Origin: Chloroflexota bacterium
GTDB taxonomy: Bacteria > Chloroflexota > UBA11872 > UBA12225 > JAJDUF01
Reading direction: 5' to 3'
Assembly (NCBI GenBank): GCA_022826725.1
Contig: JAJDUF010000013.1
Coordinates: 310,001 to 374,000 of the forward strand
Length of the DNA stretch: 64,000 bases
A model generated the notes under the pieces. That model ran no database searches. It saw only the letters and a list, made by a program, of their open reading frames with translations, and was not told the DNA's origin. Positions 52,938 to 61,756 of the stretch are shown here, piece after piece; position 1 is the first letter of the stretch, and each line of letters starts with the position of its first letter. A program made the position numbers and the translations under genes.

Positions 52938-55637
52938 ATGAAGGTTATTGAGGCCCTGCGAGCCAAGCCGCATGGCAAGGAGCTAGCTGACAGACTAGAA
53001 CGCGATGTGCGAAGAGAGGCGCAGAATAGGCTCGATCACTTCCGTGAACTGTTTCCGCATTTCACCGATCATGCACTCCGCCATTCGGAAGGTGTTATCG
53101 CCATCCTCGATTGGCTCATGCCCGACGAAGCTAAGGAAAAACTCAACGAGTGGGAACTATACTTCCTCCTCGCTGCTGCTTACCTCCACGACATCGGCAT
53201 GGTTGAGCAGTGCCCAGCGCCGCCCTCAGGCTCAGAATGGGAACAGTTCCTTGCCGAGTTTAAGGAGAAGGAGCATCCGGCCAACGCCGACGTGCCGAGG
53301 CGAGCCAAGCAGGACTTCATCCGTGACCACCATCACGAGCGTTCGGAGAGATACATCACAGATCGCTGGAGGGACCTGGGCCTTAGGGCTTCCGATACAC
53401 CGGCCGAAGGGGCAATCGTGGGGCGTATTGCACTGGGACATCGCCAGGTGGATTTGAGTGACCGGACACAATTCGGGGAAATTCCGTTTGGCCAGAATCA
53501 ACTCGTTCGCCGCGACCTGCTCGCGGCCTACCTGCGCCTGGCCGACGAGTTAGACACAACGGCCCACCGGACACCCTGGGCTGAGTACGAGGTTGTCACG
53601 CTCTACGACGAGACTAGTATGAGCGAGTGGGCAAAGCATCTCGCCATCAGCGGCGTCGCAGTCGAGCAAGGTGTGATCGTTATCGGGGGCCGTTGTCATG
53701 ACCACGGAGTCTATCTACGGTTGAACAGGTTAGAGCGCGATATCAAGGCCAAGCTCACGACCCTACGTGGTATGTTGCGCCGCCCCTATGAAACTGGCGA
53801 TGGGGTCCGGTTCGCTGAACCACTGCCCTACCACGACGTGAAGCTAAACGTCGAGCACATCGGGTACCTACCCATCGAAATCCAGTTTGAATTGCAAGAC
53901 GAGCAGATCACAAAGCTGATCATGGGCGAACGCCTCTACGGTGACAAGACGGCGTGTATCCGGGAGTTACTACAAAACGCGATAGACACCTGTCGCGAGG
54001 CGTGTGAACTGCGACCGGCTTCTTGGAAGCCGAAGATTGAAGTCATCGAGAGCAACGATGGCCGAGTGTTGGAGGTGCGCGATAACGGCATGGGCATGGA
54101 CGAATACATTGTCCGCGAGTATTTCTCAAAGGTGGGATTCAGCTACTATCAGTCAGCCGATTTCAAGGGGAGCTTCCAACCAATCAGCGAATTCGGGATT
54201 GGTATCCTATCCTGCTTCATGCTCGCCGACCGAATCGAGGTCGAGACGAAGAAGGACGACTCCGATCCGGTACACCTTGAAATCGCCAGCCTGACGGAGC
54301 CATTCGTCCCGACCCCAGGCACACGCAGGATGCCGGGGACGACAGTTCGCCTACACCTCAAGGCCGATGAAGTGGGGCAGCACGATGTCCTCGAGCGTGT
54401 GCGCCACTTTGCTAGGCACCTTGAATTCGTCATAAAAGTAACTGCACACAACGGGAAATCTGAGGTTGTAGTTGATCAGGGGTTATCGCCAACTGTAGAC
54501 GACTTGAAAAAGTTGGTTATTCATCCTGGACTAGCTCGCTATTACCCACAAGACTTGAGCTGCGAGCGTATCAGTAAGTTCCTTATAGATCTGCGGAGAC
54601 CTGGGATACATCTCGGCATAACACCTCTTCCCAGTTTAATGCCACACGACGTGTATGGCATGGGTGACTATCAACGAATGTTAGTAGGCGGAAGTCTTGT
54701 ATGTCAGGAAGGATTTCCGGTGGGTAGTTTTCACGAAGAGTTCTCGGAATTCGCATCACACTGTTGGTGCGAACTCAATCTGAGTGATGAGCACCGTATC
54801 AATCTAACTGCTGATCGCACACGATCTGCAGGAGAAAAAACTAGGGTCTGGCAAGAAGTCGCGGAGCTGTACAGCGACATTATAGAAGATATGTGCGAGG
54901 AAAGTGGAGACTTAACGCCTTCTGCATGGTGGCAACATCACATATCCTATTATCCCGCTCGGCTGAAACGGCTACCTCGATCCTTGAGCGCAGCTGCAAG
55001 AAAACACGCAAGGTTCTGTACGTTTACGAGTGAGGGATTTAGAGATAGATCGCTTACTGAGCTTGAAAAATGGGATGGGGTGATTTTCTATGTTGATTCC
55101 CGACATCATCACTATCTGAAGCACATTCAGCATGGAATCGAAAAGAATTCCTGCATATTGATCCTGCCTAGAAAGTCTTTCGACCCGATTAGTGAATGCT
55201 GGGAAATGGTCCTGCTAGAACGAGCAGACCTTCAACCACTGAGCAGTCGCTTAAGAGAAGTCGGCGTTGCGGTTAAGAAGGTTCGTATTGATCGCAACGA
55301 GAGACGATTTCTTGACCTAGGCGCTTTCACTGGCGAATGGAGGATGGCGTGGACGTGGACTACGCCGACTGGCCCTCCTCAGACCTTTTTCGATTTATAT
55401 CATCCGTTCTCTAGCATTCTCTTGAAGAACTGCCGCCGCGAGCTACCGACCACAAGCAGCCGAGCATTGGCGGAATTGTTTAGGCTGGCTCATACGTTTT
55501 CGCGGCAGGAAATTGTAGAACGACAATCTGAGATTCTGAAGTTGCTCAATGACGACGGCATAGAAGTGCCAGCAGACATAGGGACTATGTCCAACTCAGA
55601 GGACAGAATCGGAAGCCACAAGTGCCCATATGGCTGA
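52938..55637 (+). CDS. HD phosphohydrolase fused to HSP90-like (GHKL) ATPase, large protein
   Basis: An 899-residue protein. Residues about 20-280 are an HD-type metal domain: His49, HD at 84-85 (YLHDIGM), HHHERS at 131-136 and LADELD near 203. Residues about 310-440 are a Bergerat (GHKL) ATPase domain with ELLQNAID (343-350), DNGMGM (382-387) and SEFGIGILSCFMLAD (417-431), closest to HSP90. Residues 440-899 match no domain I know. The ATG at 52938 follows GGTGAGG. The last part is AT-richer than the neighbours. HD plus HSP90-like fusions have been discussed as conflict-system components; this is inference, and a stress role is the alternative. Confidence 0.8.
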   Translation: MKVIEALRAKPHGKELADRLERDVRREAQNRLDHFRELFPHFTDHALRHSEGVIAILDWLMPDEAKEKLNEWELYFLLAAAYLHDIGMVEQCPAPPSGSEWEQFLAEFKEKEHPANADVPRRAKQDFIRDHHHERSERYITDRWRDLGLRASDTPAEGAIVGRIALGHRQVDLSDRTQFGEIPFGQNQLVRRDLLAAYLRLADELDTTAHRTPWAEYEVVTLYDETSMSEWAKHLAISGVAVEQGVIVIGGRCHDHGVYLRLNRLERDIKAKLTTLRGMLRRPYETGDGVRFAEPLPYHDVKLNVEHIGYLPIEIQFELQDEQITKLIMGERLYGDKTACIRELLQNAIDTCREACELRPASWKPKIEVIESNDGRVLEVRDNGMGMDEYIVREYFSKVGFSYYQSADFKGSFQPISEFGIGILSCFMLADRIEVETKKDDSDPVHLEIASLTEPFVPTPGTRRMPGTTVRLHLKADEVGQHDVLERVRHFARHLEFVIKVTAHNGKSEVVVDQGLSPTVDDLKKLVIHPGLARYYPQDLSCERISKFLIDLRRPGIHLGITPLPSLMPHDVYGMGDYQRMLVGGSLVCQEGFPVGSFHEEFSEFASHCWCELNLSDEHRINLTADRTRSAGEKTRVWQEVAELYSDIIEDMCEESGDLTPSAWWQHHISYYPARLKRLPRSLSAAARKHARFCTFTSEGFRDRSLTELEKWDGVIFYVDSRHHHYLKHIQHGIEKNSCILILPRKSFDPISECWEMVLLERADLQPLSSRLREVGVAVKKVRIDRNERRFLDLGAFTGEWRMAWTWTTPTGPPQTFFDLYHPFSSILLKNCRRELPTTSSRALAELFRLAHTFSRQEIVERQSEILKLLNDDGIEVPADIGTMSNSEDRIGSHKCPYG

Positions 55638-55929
55638 ATCGGACCTGGGACACTGTGAAGTCATCATGGGCTCGCTGGTTGACGGTGCGGCTCGCAGAAC
55701 CTAGCCTGTGCCGACTTATCACCGGGTCCGACCTCGGAAATCGCGAAGCTGCGTAAAACCGCCGGAAGTACATGCTGGGGGTAGCCCTCGAATCCTACCG
55801 AAGGGTCTCTCCTATGCGGCGGCCGGGTGGCCGGCCGTCGCCCATCAGTCCAGTGTGTTGAGCGGGGCGGGGTTCGGGAAGCGACTCAAATCATCGACAA
55901 ACTATGAACATAATGTGTATAATATCAAT
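55638..55929. other. 292-base gap after the HD-GHKL gene
   Basis: No gene or RNA is supported up to the promoter at 55894-55923. A GGCCGGGTGGCCGGCC segment (about 55823-55838) is palindromic. The composition returns to GC-rich here after the AT-rich 3' end of the preceding gene. Confidence 0.5.
55894..55923 (+). promoter_or_regulatory. Promoter of the comF-like gene, predicted leaderless
   Basis: TCGACA and a perfect TATAAT are 18 bases apart. The ATG at 55930 begins 7 bases after the last T of the -10 box, exactly where transcription should start, and no Shine-Dalgarno sequence is present, so a leaderless mRNA is expected. Confidence 0.7.
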
Positions 55930-56700
55930 ATGACAGCAAGTCGCATTGATAATCCGCGCCCTGTCGAATCCGCCCATGTTCGGGCCGTCCGGCCCCACCG
56001 ACGCGGGCCACGAGCGTCCGGACGCCGAGGCACACGGGCACTGCACTCGCTGTCAGCGGGACTGAGCGGACTGCTCGATCTCTTCTTCCCGCCACGCTGC
56101 CCCGGCTGCGGTGTCGTCTCCGACACCTTCTGCGCGGCGTGTCGGGCCACCATCCGGCCGCGCTACGACTCCGCCCCGCTTCCCAGCCGGCGCCCGGTGC
56201 TGGCGGCTCTGTGGAGCGCCGGAGCCTATTCCGGTCTGCTACGCACCGTCATCCAGCGGTTCAAGTACCGCGGGCGGACCGACCTGGCCCGGCCGCTGGC
56301 CCGGCTCCTCGCCGATACATGGGCCGCCGGCCACGGCACCGCAGACGTGGTTGTGCCCGTGCCCCAGCACCCGGCCCGCACCCGCCAGCGCGGCTCGACG
56401 CCCGCCACCCTCCTCGCACGGGCGCTAGCTACGCAGGTCGGCCTCCCGTGTGCGGACCAGGCGCTCTTCCGCGTCCGCGATACGCCGCCACAAGTGGGGC
56501 TGTCGGCCCGTGCCCGCTGGCTGAACGTGCAGGATGCGTTCGGCCCCGGGCCGGACAGCGCCCTACTCCAGGGACGGACGGTGCTGCTCGTTGACGACGT
56601 GAAGACAACGGGTGCCACCCTCTGTGCCAGCGCAACCGCGTGTCGTGCTGCCGGCGCGCTCCGGGTAGTGGGGCTGGTGGTCGGTCACGAGCGCACCTGA
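55930..56700 (+). CDS. comF: ComF-family phosphoribosyltransferase-like protein
   Basis: A 256-residue ComF-like protein, implicated in DNA uptake. An N-terminal Cys4-type zinc finger (CPGCGVVSDTFCAAC) precedes a phosphoribosyltransferase domain with VVVPVPQHPARTRQRG and LLVDDVKTTGATL, the PRPP-binding loop. The frame opens upstream at 55708, but the promoter at 55894-55923 fixes the ATG at 55930. It stands alone on the plus strand. Natural competence is not proven by this gene only. Confidence 0.88.
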   Translation: MTASRIDNPRPVESAHVRAVRPHRRGPRASGRRGTRALHSLSAGLSGLLDLFFPPRCPGCGVVSDTFCAACRATIRPRYDSAPLPSRRPVLAALWSAGAYSGLLRTVIQRFKYRGRTDLARPLARLLADTWAAGHGTADVVVPVPQHPARTRQRGSTPATLLARALATQVGLPCADQALFRVRDTPPQVGLSARARWLNVQDAFGPGPDSALLQGRTVLLVDDVKTTGATLCASATACRAAGALRVVGLVVGHERT

Positions 56701-56781
56701 TGGGCCAGCGTCTGAATGCGGAATGGCCTACAATATCAATCAGCGCACTGCAAGCAGGAAGCGGGAAGAGGGAGGTACGGA

Positions 56782-57192
56782 ATGCTCACCGGTATTCATC
56801 ACGTGGGCTATGTCTTTGGCGAGCTGGAGCCACACGTCGCATTCTATCGCGAGCGCCTGGGGCTGGAGCCGACCGCGCACGTTGACGCCACGGAGACGAT
56901 GGGCATCGAGCTAGTGGTCTATCGCCTAGGCGATGGCTCCAGCGGCCTGGAGCTTATCAGGCCCACGCGCGAGGAAGGGCCGTTTTGGGAGTTCCTGCAG
57001 CGCACCGGCGGCGGGCTGCACCACGTGGCCTACGGGACGGATGCAGAGCTTACCGAGGTAGCCGGTGAGTTGCCGGGTCGCGGTTTCACCGTCACGACCA
57101 ACGGGGCGGAAGATAGCCCCGCCGGTTGGCGCATCATCAACGTAGACCCGGCGATCAGCATGGGGCTGCTCACGCAGCTTGCCGAGCGTTAG
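56782..57192 (+). CDS. VOC-fold protein, methylmalonyl-CoA epimerase-like
   Basis: A 136-residue single VOC-domain protein: GIHHVGYVFGELEPHVAFYR, ELVVYRLGDGSSGLELI, and GGGLHHVAYGTDAE, the pattern of methylmalonyl-CoA epimerase and related proteins. His residues in both halves and the Glu near the end fit a metal site. GAAGAGGGAGGTACGGA precedes the ATG at 56782. No mutase genes are nearby, so the epimerase call is tentative. Confidence 0.75.
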   Translation: MLTGIHHVGYVFGELEPHVAFYRERLGLEPTAHVDATETMGIELVVYRLGDGSSGLELIRPTREEGPFWEFLQRTGGGLHHVAYGTDAELTEVAGELPGRGFTVTTNGAEDSPAGWRIINVDPAISMGLLTQLAER

Positions 57193-57211
57193 GAAGACAC
57201 CTGACGAGCCT

Positions 57212-57246
57212 GGGCCACACTACACCTGGCGATATCCGTGTGGCCC
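57212..57246. repeat. Conserved-loop hairpin, copy 3
   Basis: GGGCCACAC (57212-57220) and GTGTGGCCC (57238-57246) pair perfectly; the loop ends TACACCTGGCGATATCC, close to the loop of copies 1 and 2. It lies 3' of the VOC gene and before the convergent LCP gene. Confidence 0.78.
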
Positions 57247-57273
57247 GGGATCGCCACCTCGCCAAACTCGCCA

Positions 57274-58629
57274 CTACGACCCCGGCAGTGTGAAATCACT
57301 GCCGAGAATCACCCGGATATCCACCTCCGTCGAGGTGCCAGTCTCAATGCGGATGCGCTCCGGGCCGATACCCAGACGCTCGGCGATAATACGGCGCGTA
57401 TATTCCTTGCCGGAGTAGTCAACCAACTCGGTGAAGGCTCTGGCAGCCGGGGCATTGGCTACGCCGGCGACAGTTATCCCTTGCGCTTGCAGCCAGGCCG
57501 ACGTGCGGCCCGCCAGGCCGTTGGTTTGCGTCGCGTTCTGTATCTCTATGCGGGCCTGCTCCCTGATGAGGCGTCCGTCGCCAAAGACCTCGCTCACCAC
57601 CGCCCGCACCGTGGCCTGGTCGGGTATCTCCACCTGCGTACCGCCGTTGACAGTGCTCGATGTCGTCATCGTCTCGTCAATGACCCGATGCATCGTCTTG
57701 GACAGCTCGATGTCTTTCGCCAACAGCGCCAAAGCCAGTGTTTGCGACAGTCCCAAGTCCGTCTGGATATGCTTGCCGAGAATGGAGAGTAGCTCCGGCG
57801 CCCGGCGGAGGAGGTGCGGCTGGAGACCGGCTTGCTTGAGCGCGAAGACGACCTGCTGCTGGCGCCGGACGCGATGGTAGTCGTTGTCGGCGTGGCGCGT
57901 CCGTGCGTACCACAGGGCCGTCCTCCCGTCCATCCGCTGCAAGCCCGGGTGCAAAAAGATGCGCTGGGTTCCGTACTGGTTGTCGGGGAACCGGTCGTCT
58001 TTGAGCGGACGCTCCACGTCAATGACGATACCGCCGATCAGGTCAACGATCTCCCGGAAGCCGGCTAGTCCCACCACTACGTGGTAGTGGATGGGTACGC
58101 CGAGGAAATGCGCGACGGTGTGGCGTGCGAGGTCGGTCCCGCCAATCGTGTAGGCGACATTAATCCGGTTTTCACCCGCGCCCGGAATCTGGACCCACAA
58201 GTCCCGCGGCAGGGAAAGCATACCGGCGGTTTTGGCCACCGGATCAACGCTGACCACAATGATGCTGTCGGTCCGCGGCGCGAAGTCTTCCCCGGGGCGC
58301 TGATCCGTTCCCAGGACCAGGATGTTGACCCGGTTCTTATCGGTCCACTGGGGCAAGAGCGGCACCGCTGGCTGCGTCGTGCCCGTCTCCGGCACGACCA
58401 CCGCCGCGCTCGCCAGCCGCGTGGCCGGCGGCGTAAGGGGCTGCCGGTTCAATACCAGTAAGGTGCCGACTACGGTACCGAGAGGGATGCCGATAAGCAG
58501 CGCCAAGATCAACACGGAGGTGTACCGCTGCCAAAGCCCCTTGGTGCCGCCGTTCTGCCGGCGGCGCAGATTCGGGTAGGCGGGCACGGTTTCCCCGGCG
58601 TCGTGCTCGCGACTGCGCTCTCTAGGCAC
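57274..58629 (-). CDS. LytR-CpsA-Psr (LCP) family protein with LytR_C domain
   Basis: A 451-residue membrane-anchored LCP protein that attaches polymers to peptidoglycan or another envelope acceptor. One N-terminal transmembrane helix (VLILALLIGIPLGTVVGTLL) precedes the catalytic domain with LVLGTDQRPGE, DSIIVVSVDP, SLPRDLWVQIPG, and TALWYARTRHADNDYHRVRR. A LytR_C domain forms the C-terminus. GAGGGAGTCGA precedes the GTG start. It is divergent from a WecG/TagA gene. A minus-strand TATAAT at 58763-58758 could be its -10 box. Confidence 0.92.
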   Translation of the reverse strand: MPRERSREHDAGETVPAYPNLRRRQNGGTKGLWQRYTSVLILALLIGIPLGTVVGTLLVLNRQPLTPPATRLASAAVVVPETGTTQPAVPLLPQWTDKNRVNILVLGTDQRPGEDFAPRTDSIIVVSVDPVAKTAGMLSLPRDLWVQIPGAGENRINVAYTIGGTDLARHTVAHFLGVPIHYHVVVGLAGFREIVDLIGGIVIDVERPLKDDRFPDNQYGTQRIFLHPGLQRMDGRTALWYARTRHADNDYHRVRRQQQVVFALKQAGLQPHLLRRAPELLSILGKHIQTDLGLSQTLALALLAKDIELSKTMHRVIDETMTTSSTVNGGTQVEIPDQATVRAVVSEVFGDGRLIREQARIEIQNATQTNGLAGRTSAWLQAQGITVAGVANAPAARAFTELVDYSGKEYTRRIIAERLGIGPERIRIETGTSTEVDIRVILGSDFTLPGS

Positions 58630-58830
58630 TCGACTCCCTCACCCAATAGCTCGGGGCTGACCGACGTAGACCAATGCGGGTAGCAAGGGTACCAACCTGT
58701 TAACGGTCTTCCGGCCGAGAGCGGTACGGAGGCGCCAGCACGCCAACGATGCACACGATTATACTCGGCACGATGTATTCCTAAACGGTACGTCCGCACA
58801 GTCGGTCGCACCGTTTGTGCCGCTCGAGCC

Positions 58831-59613
58831 ATGAAACGCCTCAACCTGCTCGGAACACCGGTTGACGACGTAACGTATGCCGAGGCGGCCGCCTACGTCA
58901 GCACGCTCATGGCGGCTGGCAAGCCGGCGGCCGTTGTCACGCCGAACCCGGAGTTTGTGGTCGTCGCCCAGCGCCACGTCGCGTTTCGGGAGGCGCTCTG
59001 GCATTCGGCTCTTGCGATCCCCGACGGCGGCGGGCTACTGCTGGCGGCCCGGCTGCTCGGTCTCCGCCTGCGCCAGCAGGTACGCGGCACCGACCTCGCC
59101 TACCGGCTCATTGACCATGCCCGCCGGGAGGGCTGGCGGGTGTTTCTGCTGGGTGCCGGTCCTGGGGTTGCGCCGGCAGCCGCGGCGCGCCTGCGGTCGG
59201 GCTACCCCGGCGTGTCCATCGTCGGGACGTTCGGTGGCAACGCGGCCCCAGCGGGAGACGCCGACACACGGGCGGCCGTGTCCGCTGCCGGGCGCGTGGA
59301 CCTCCTGCTCGTCGCCTATGGAGCGCCGCGGCAGGAGCTGTGGATGCAGCGCAATCTGCCCGCGCTCGACGTGGGGGTGGCTATGGGTGTCGGCGGCGTG
59401 CTCGATTACATGGCCGGGCGGGTGCGCCGCGCGCCGCCGCCGGTGCGGAACGCTGGCCTGGAATGGCTGTTCCGGCTGGTCCGGCAGCCTTGGCGCTGGC
59501 GCCGCCAGGTGGCGCTCATCGCGTTCGGCCGGCTCGTGCTGGCGGCTGCTATGGCCCGGCAACGCCACCGGGATTCCGCAGCCGGACGAACGCCACCAGC
59601 ACCACCAGCGTGA
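58831..59613 (+). CDS. WecG/TagA/CpsF-family glycosyltransferase
   Basis: A 260-residue cytoplasmic glycosyltransferase family that adds the second sugar to lipid-linked polymer precursors. Signatures are TPNPEFVVVAQRHVAFREAL, IPDGGGLLLAARLLG, VRGTDLAYRLIDHARREGWR, VFLLGAGPGVA and the APRQELWMQRNLP stretch. Its 3' end overlaps the convergent MraY-like gene by 65 bases. It fits with the LCP and MraY-like genes in assembly of an envelope glycopolymer. Confidence 0.92.
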   Translation: MKRLNLLGTPVDDVTYAEAAAYVSTLMAAGKPAAVVTPNPEFVVVAQRHVAFREALWHSALAIPDGGGLLLAARLLGLRLRQQVRGTDLAYRLIDHARREGWRVFLLGAGPGVAPAAAARLRSGYPGVSIVGTFGGNAAPAGDADTRAAVSAAGRVDLLLVAYGAPRQELWMQRNLPALDVGVAMGVGGVLDYMAGRVRRAPPPVRNAGLEWLFRLVRQPWRWRRQVALIAFGRLVLAAAMARQRHRDSAAGRTPPAPPA

Positions 59614-60604
59614 GCAGTAGGCCCACAAAGGCGAACAGCTTCTCGACTCGCACCAGCCACAAGCTGAAGGAGCCGAAGAGCGCACACAGGCCATAGAGCA
59701 GCAAGGCGATCCGCCGCTGCGATAGGCCGCGGTGGTGGAGCCGATGCGGCAGATGCGCGCTATCTCCCCCGCGCCATGGCGAGCGGCCGGCGCGACTGCG
59801 TTGCCAGATGACCAGCCCCACGTCAACTATGGGAATACCCAGGACCAGAATCGTCGCAGCGATCTTTGCGCCGCCGATAATGGCGATGACCCCCAGCCCG
59901 TAGCCGATCATCATCGAGCCGGACGTGCCCAGGATGATGCGCGCCGGGTTGAAGTTGTACGGAATGAAGCCCAGACAGGCGCCGAGGAGCGCTGCCGGCA
60001 GTACCGCAATGCTGAATTGTCCGAGCAACACACTGAGGGCCACGAATACGGCGGCCGCGATGGCGCCGACGCCCGCAGCAAGACCGTCCATCGTATCCAG
60101 CCAGTTGACCGTGTTGAGGATGGCCACCAGCCACAAGACGGTGACGGGCAGCACAAGCACCATCGGCAGCACGATCTGGCTGCCGAACGGCTCCGGGCCA
60201 AGCGGGTTCGATACGGTGGCAATGGTGCTGCCGAAGAGCACGGCGATGAGGGCGAGACCGATCTGCGCCACCAACTGCGGCGCCGCCGAGAGGCGTTTGC
60301 GGTCGTCTATGAACGCTATCGGCAGCACGGCGAGGCTACCCAGGAGCAAGCCGATCACCCGGCGCTGCTCGTCGGGAAAACGCTCGACGAACAGAAAGCT
60401 CACGCCGATCCCGGCGAGATAGGCCACCGTCAGCGCGTAGCCGCCGGAGCGGGGTAGCGCCGTGCGCTGGACCTCGCCGGACCGGGGCCGGTCCACGAGA
60501 CTCCAGCGGGCGCCCAGCCGGGCAGCGAGCGGCGTGAGCGCCAACCCCAGCACCAGCGAGGTGGCGAATACGATGGCGAGCGGCAGCAGCGCCTCGACGG
60601 TCAC
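59549..60604 (-). CDS. MraY/WecA-like polyprenyl-phosphate sugar-phosphate transferase
   Basis: A 351-residue multi-pass membrane enzyme that starts glycopolymer synthesis on undecaprenyl phosphate. Family residues are IAFIDDRKRLS, NTVNWLDTMDGLAAG and HLPHRLHHRGLSQRR, the paired catalytic aspartates and basic loop. The start is GTG at 60604. It overlaps the convergent WecG-type gene at its 3' end. It is likely to supply the lipid-linked sugar used by the WecG-type transferase. Confidence 0.93.
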   Translation of the reverse strand: MTVEALLPLAIVFATSLVLGLALTPLAARLGARWSLVDRPRSGEVQRTALPRSGGYALTVAYLAGIGVSFLFVERFPDEQRRVIGLLLGSLAVLPIAFIDDRKRLSAAPQLVAQIGLALIAVLFGSTIATVSNPLGPEPFGSQIVLPMVLVLPVTVLWLVAILNTVNWLDTMDGLAAGVGAIAAAVFVALSVLLGQFSIAVLPAALLGACLGFIPYNFNPARIILGTSGSMMIGYGLGVIAIIGGAKIAATILVLGIPIVDVGLVIWQRSRAGRSPWRGGDSAHLPHRLHHRGLSQRRIALLLYGLCALFGSFSLWLVRVEKLFAFVGLLLTLVVLVAFVRLRNPGGVAGP

Positions 60605-60628
60605 GGGCGCAGCCTTCCCGTCGCGCCC

Positions 60629-61756
60629 TTACGCCCGTTCGCTGCCCGCTCCGTGCGTATCTTCATCGAGCCAGCCAAACACCGCGGCGCGTAGCTCTTC
60701 CACCGGCAGTTGGTCCAGTTGGCTCGACAGCCTAGCACACCGCCGCTCCCACACCGCAAAGGGCACGATCTTGCCGGCCGCCGGCGGTTGGTCCGCTTGC
60801 CGCAGCCCGGGCACCTCCGGCGGCGCCAGCTGCTCCTCCGCTTGCAATAACGGTTCGGAGAGCCGCTCGCCCGGCCGCGCCCCGGAGTCGACGAACGGCG
60901 GGCCGGCCTCGCCAGGACGTAGCTGCCGCCAGAGGCGCGTGGCGATGTCCATGGGCGTCAGCTCGTCGGCAATGTCGGGCACCACGGTTAGTGACGGGCC
61001 GGCGAGCAGCGCCGCGTGCAAGAGCAGAGCCAGCGCGTGCCGGGGGGATATCCAGTACCGCCGCATCCGCGCGTCGGTAATCGGCAGCGGCCGGCCCTCG
61101 CCGATGAGCCGGACAAACGTCTCCGATGCAGCGCCCCGACTACCCAGGACGTTGACAAACCGGCAGATGGTGACGCGCGGCCTTCCCGCCGACGCCGCGG
61201 CACGCAGCATTCCCTCGGCAATGCGCTTGGTCACTCCGTAGAGGCTCGGCGGCGCAATCGCCTTGTCCGTAGAGGGGTACACGATCCGTTCGACCTGCTG
61301 CCGGATGGCGGCGCGGGCTAGGTGGAACGTGCCGAGGACATTCGTGGCCACGAACTCCACCGGGTCGTCCTCCGCCCACGGCACGTGCTTGCAGGCGGCG
61401 AGGTGGAAGATCACCTGCGGGCGCAGGTCTTCCAGCAAGGACTCGACCCGCGCTGCCCGGCGAATGTCCGCCAAGACGTACCGGACGCTCGCAGCGCCGG
61501 TTGGCCGGTCGGTTGCCTGCTCGCCGAGTGCCTGCCGCAGGCCGAACAGCGACGGCTCGTGGACATCTACGAGGGTTAGCTCGGCCAGCGGGAGTGTGGA
61601 GAGGATATGCGCCAGCGGCTCGCCGAGCGACCCGGCGGCGCCGGTCACCAGGACGCGGTGCCCGGCAAACCGCTCCGTCAGCCGCTGCATCTCCAGGCGC
61701 GGCGCCGGCCGCCCCGCGACGGCATCCCAGTCAATCTCCGGCGGTTGGCTGCTCAT
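60629..61756 (-). CDS. CapD-like NDP-sugar epimerase/dehydratase (SDR)
   Basis: A 375-residue extended SDR protein of the polysaccharide-biosynthesis (CapD) type. VLVTGAAGSLGEPL is the NAD(P)-binding loop; the catalytic lysine lies in YPSTDKAIAPPSLYGVTKR. It starts at the ATG at 61756, which overlaps the TGA of the upstream isomerase gene (ATGA). It likely makes a modified UDP-sugar for the envelope polymer made by the neighbours. The exact reaction, 4,6-dehydration or epimerisation, cannot be told. Confidence 0.85.
   Translation of the reverse strand: MSSQPPEIDWDAVAGRPAPRLEMQRLTERFAGHRVLVTGAAGSLGEPLAHILSTLPLAELTLVDVHEPSLFGLRQALGEQATDRPTGAASVRYVLADIRRAARVESLLEDLRPQVIFHLAACKHVPWAEDDPVEFVATNVLGTFHLARAAIRQQVERIVYPSTDKAIAPPSLYGVTKRIAEGMLRAAASAGRPRVTICRFVNVLGSRGAASETFVRLIGEGRPLPITDARMRRYWISPRHALALLLHAALLAGPSLTVVPDIADELTPMDIATRLWRQLRPGEAGPPFVDSGARPGERLSEPLLQAEEQLAPPEVPGLRQADQPPAAGKIVPFAVWERRCARLSSQLDQLPVEELRAAVFGWLDEDTHGAGSERA

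Noticed and set aside
55770..55805. A CTCGAATCC stretch resembling a tRNA T-loop
   Set aside because: The paired arms leave a 10-base loop and no acceptor, D or anticodon arms can be built.
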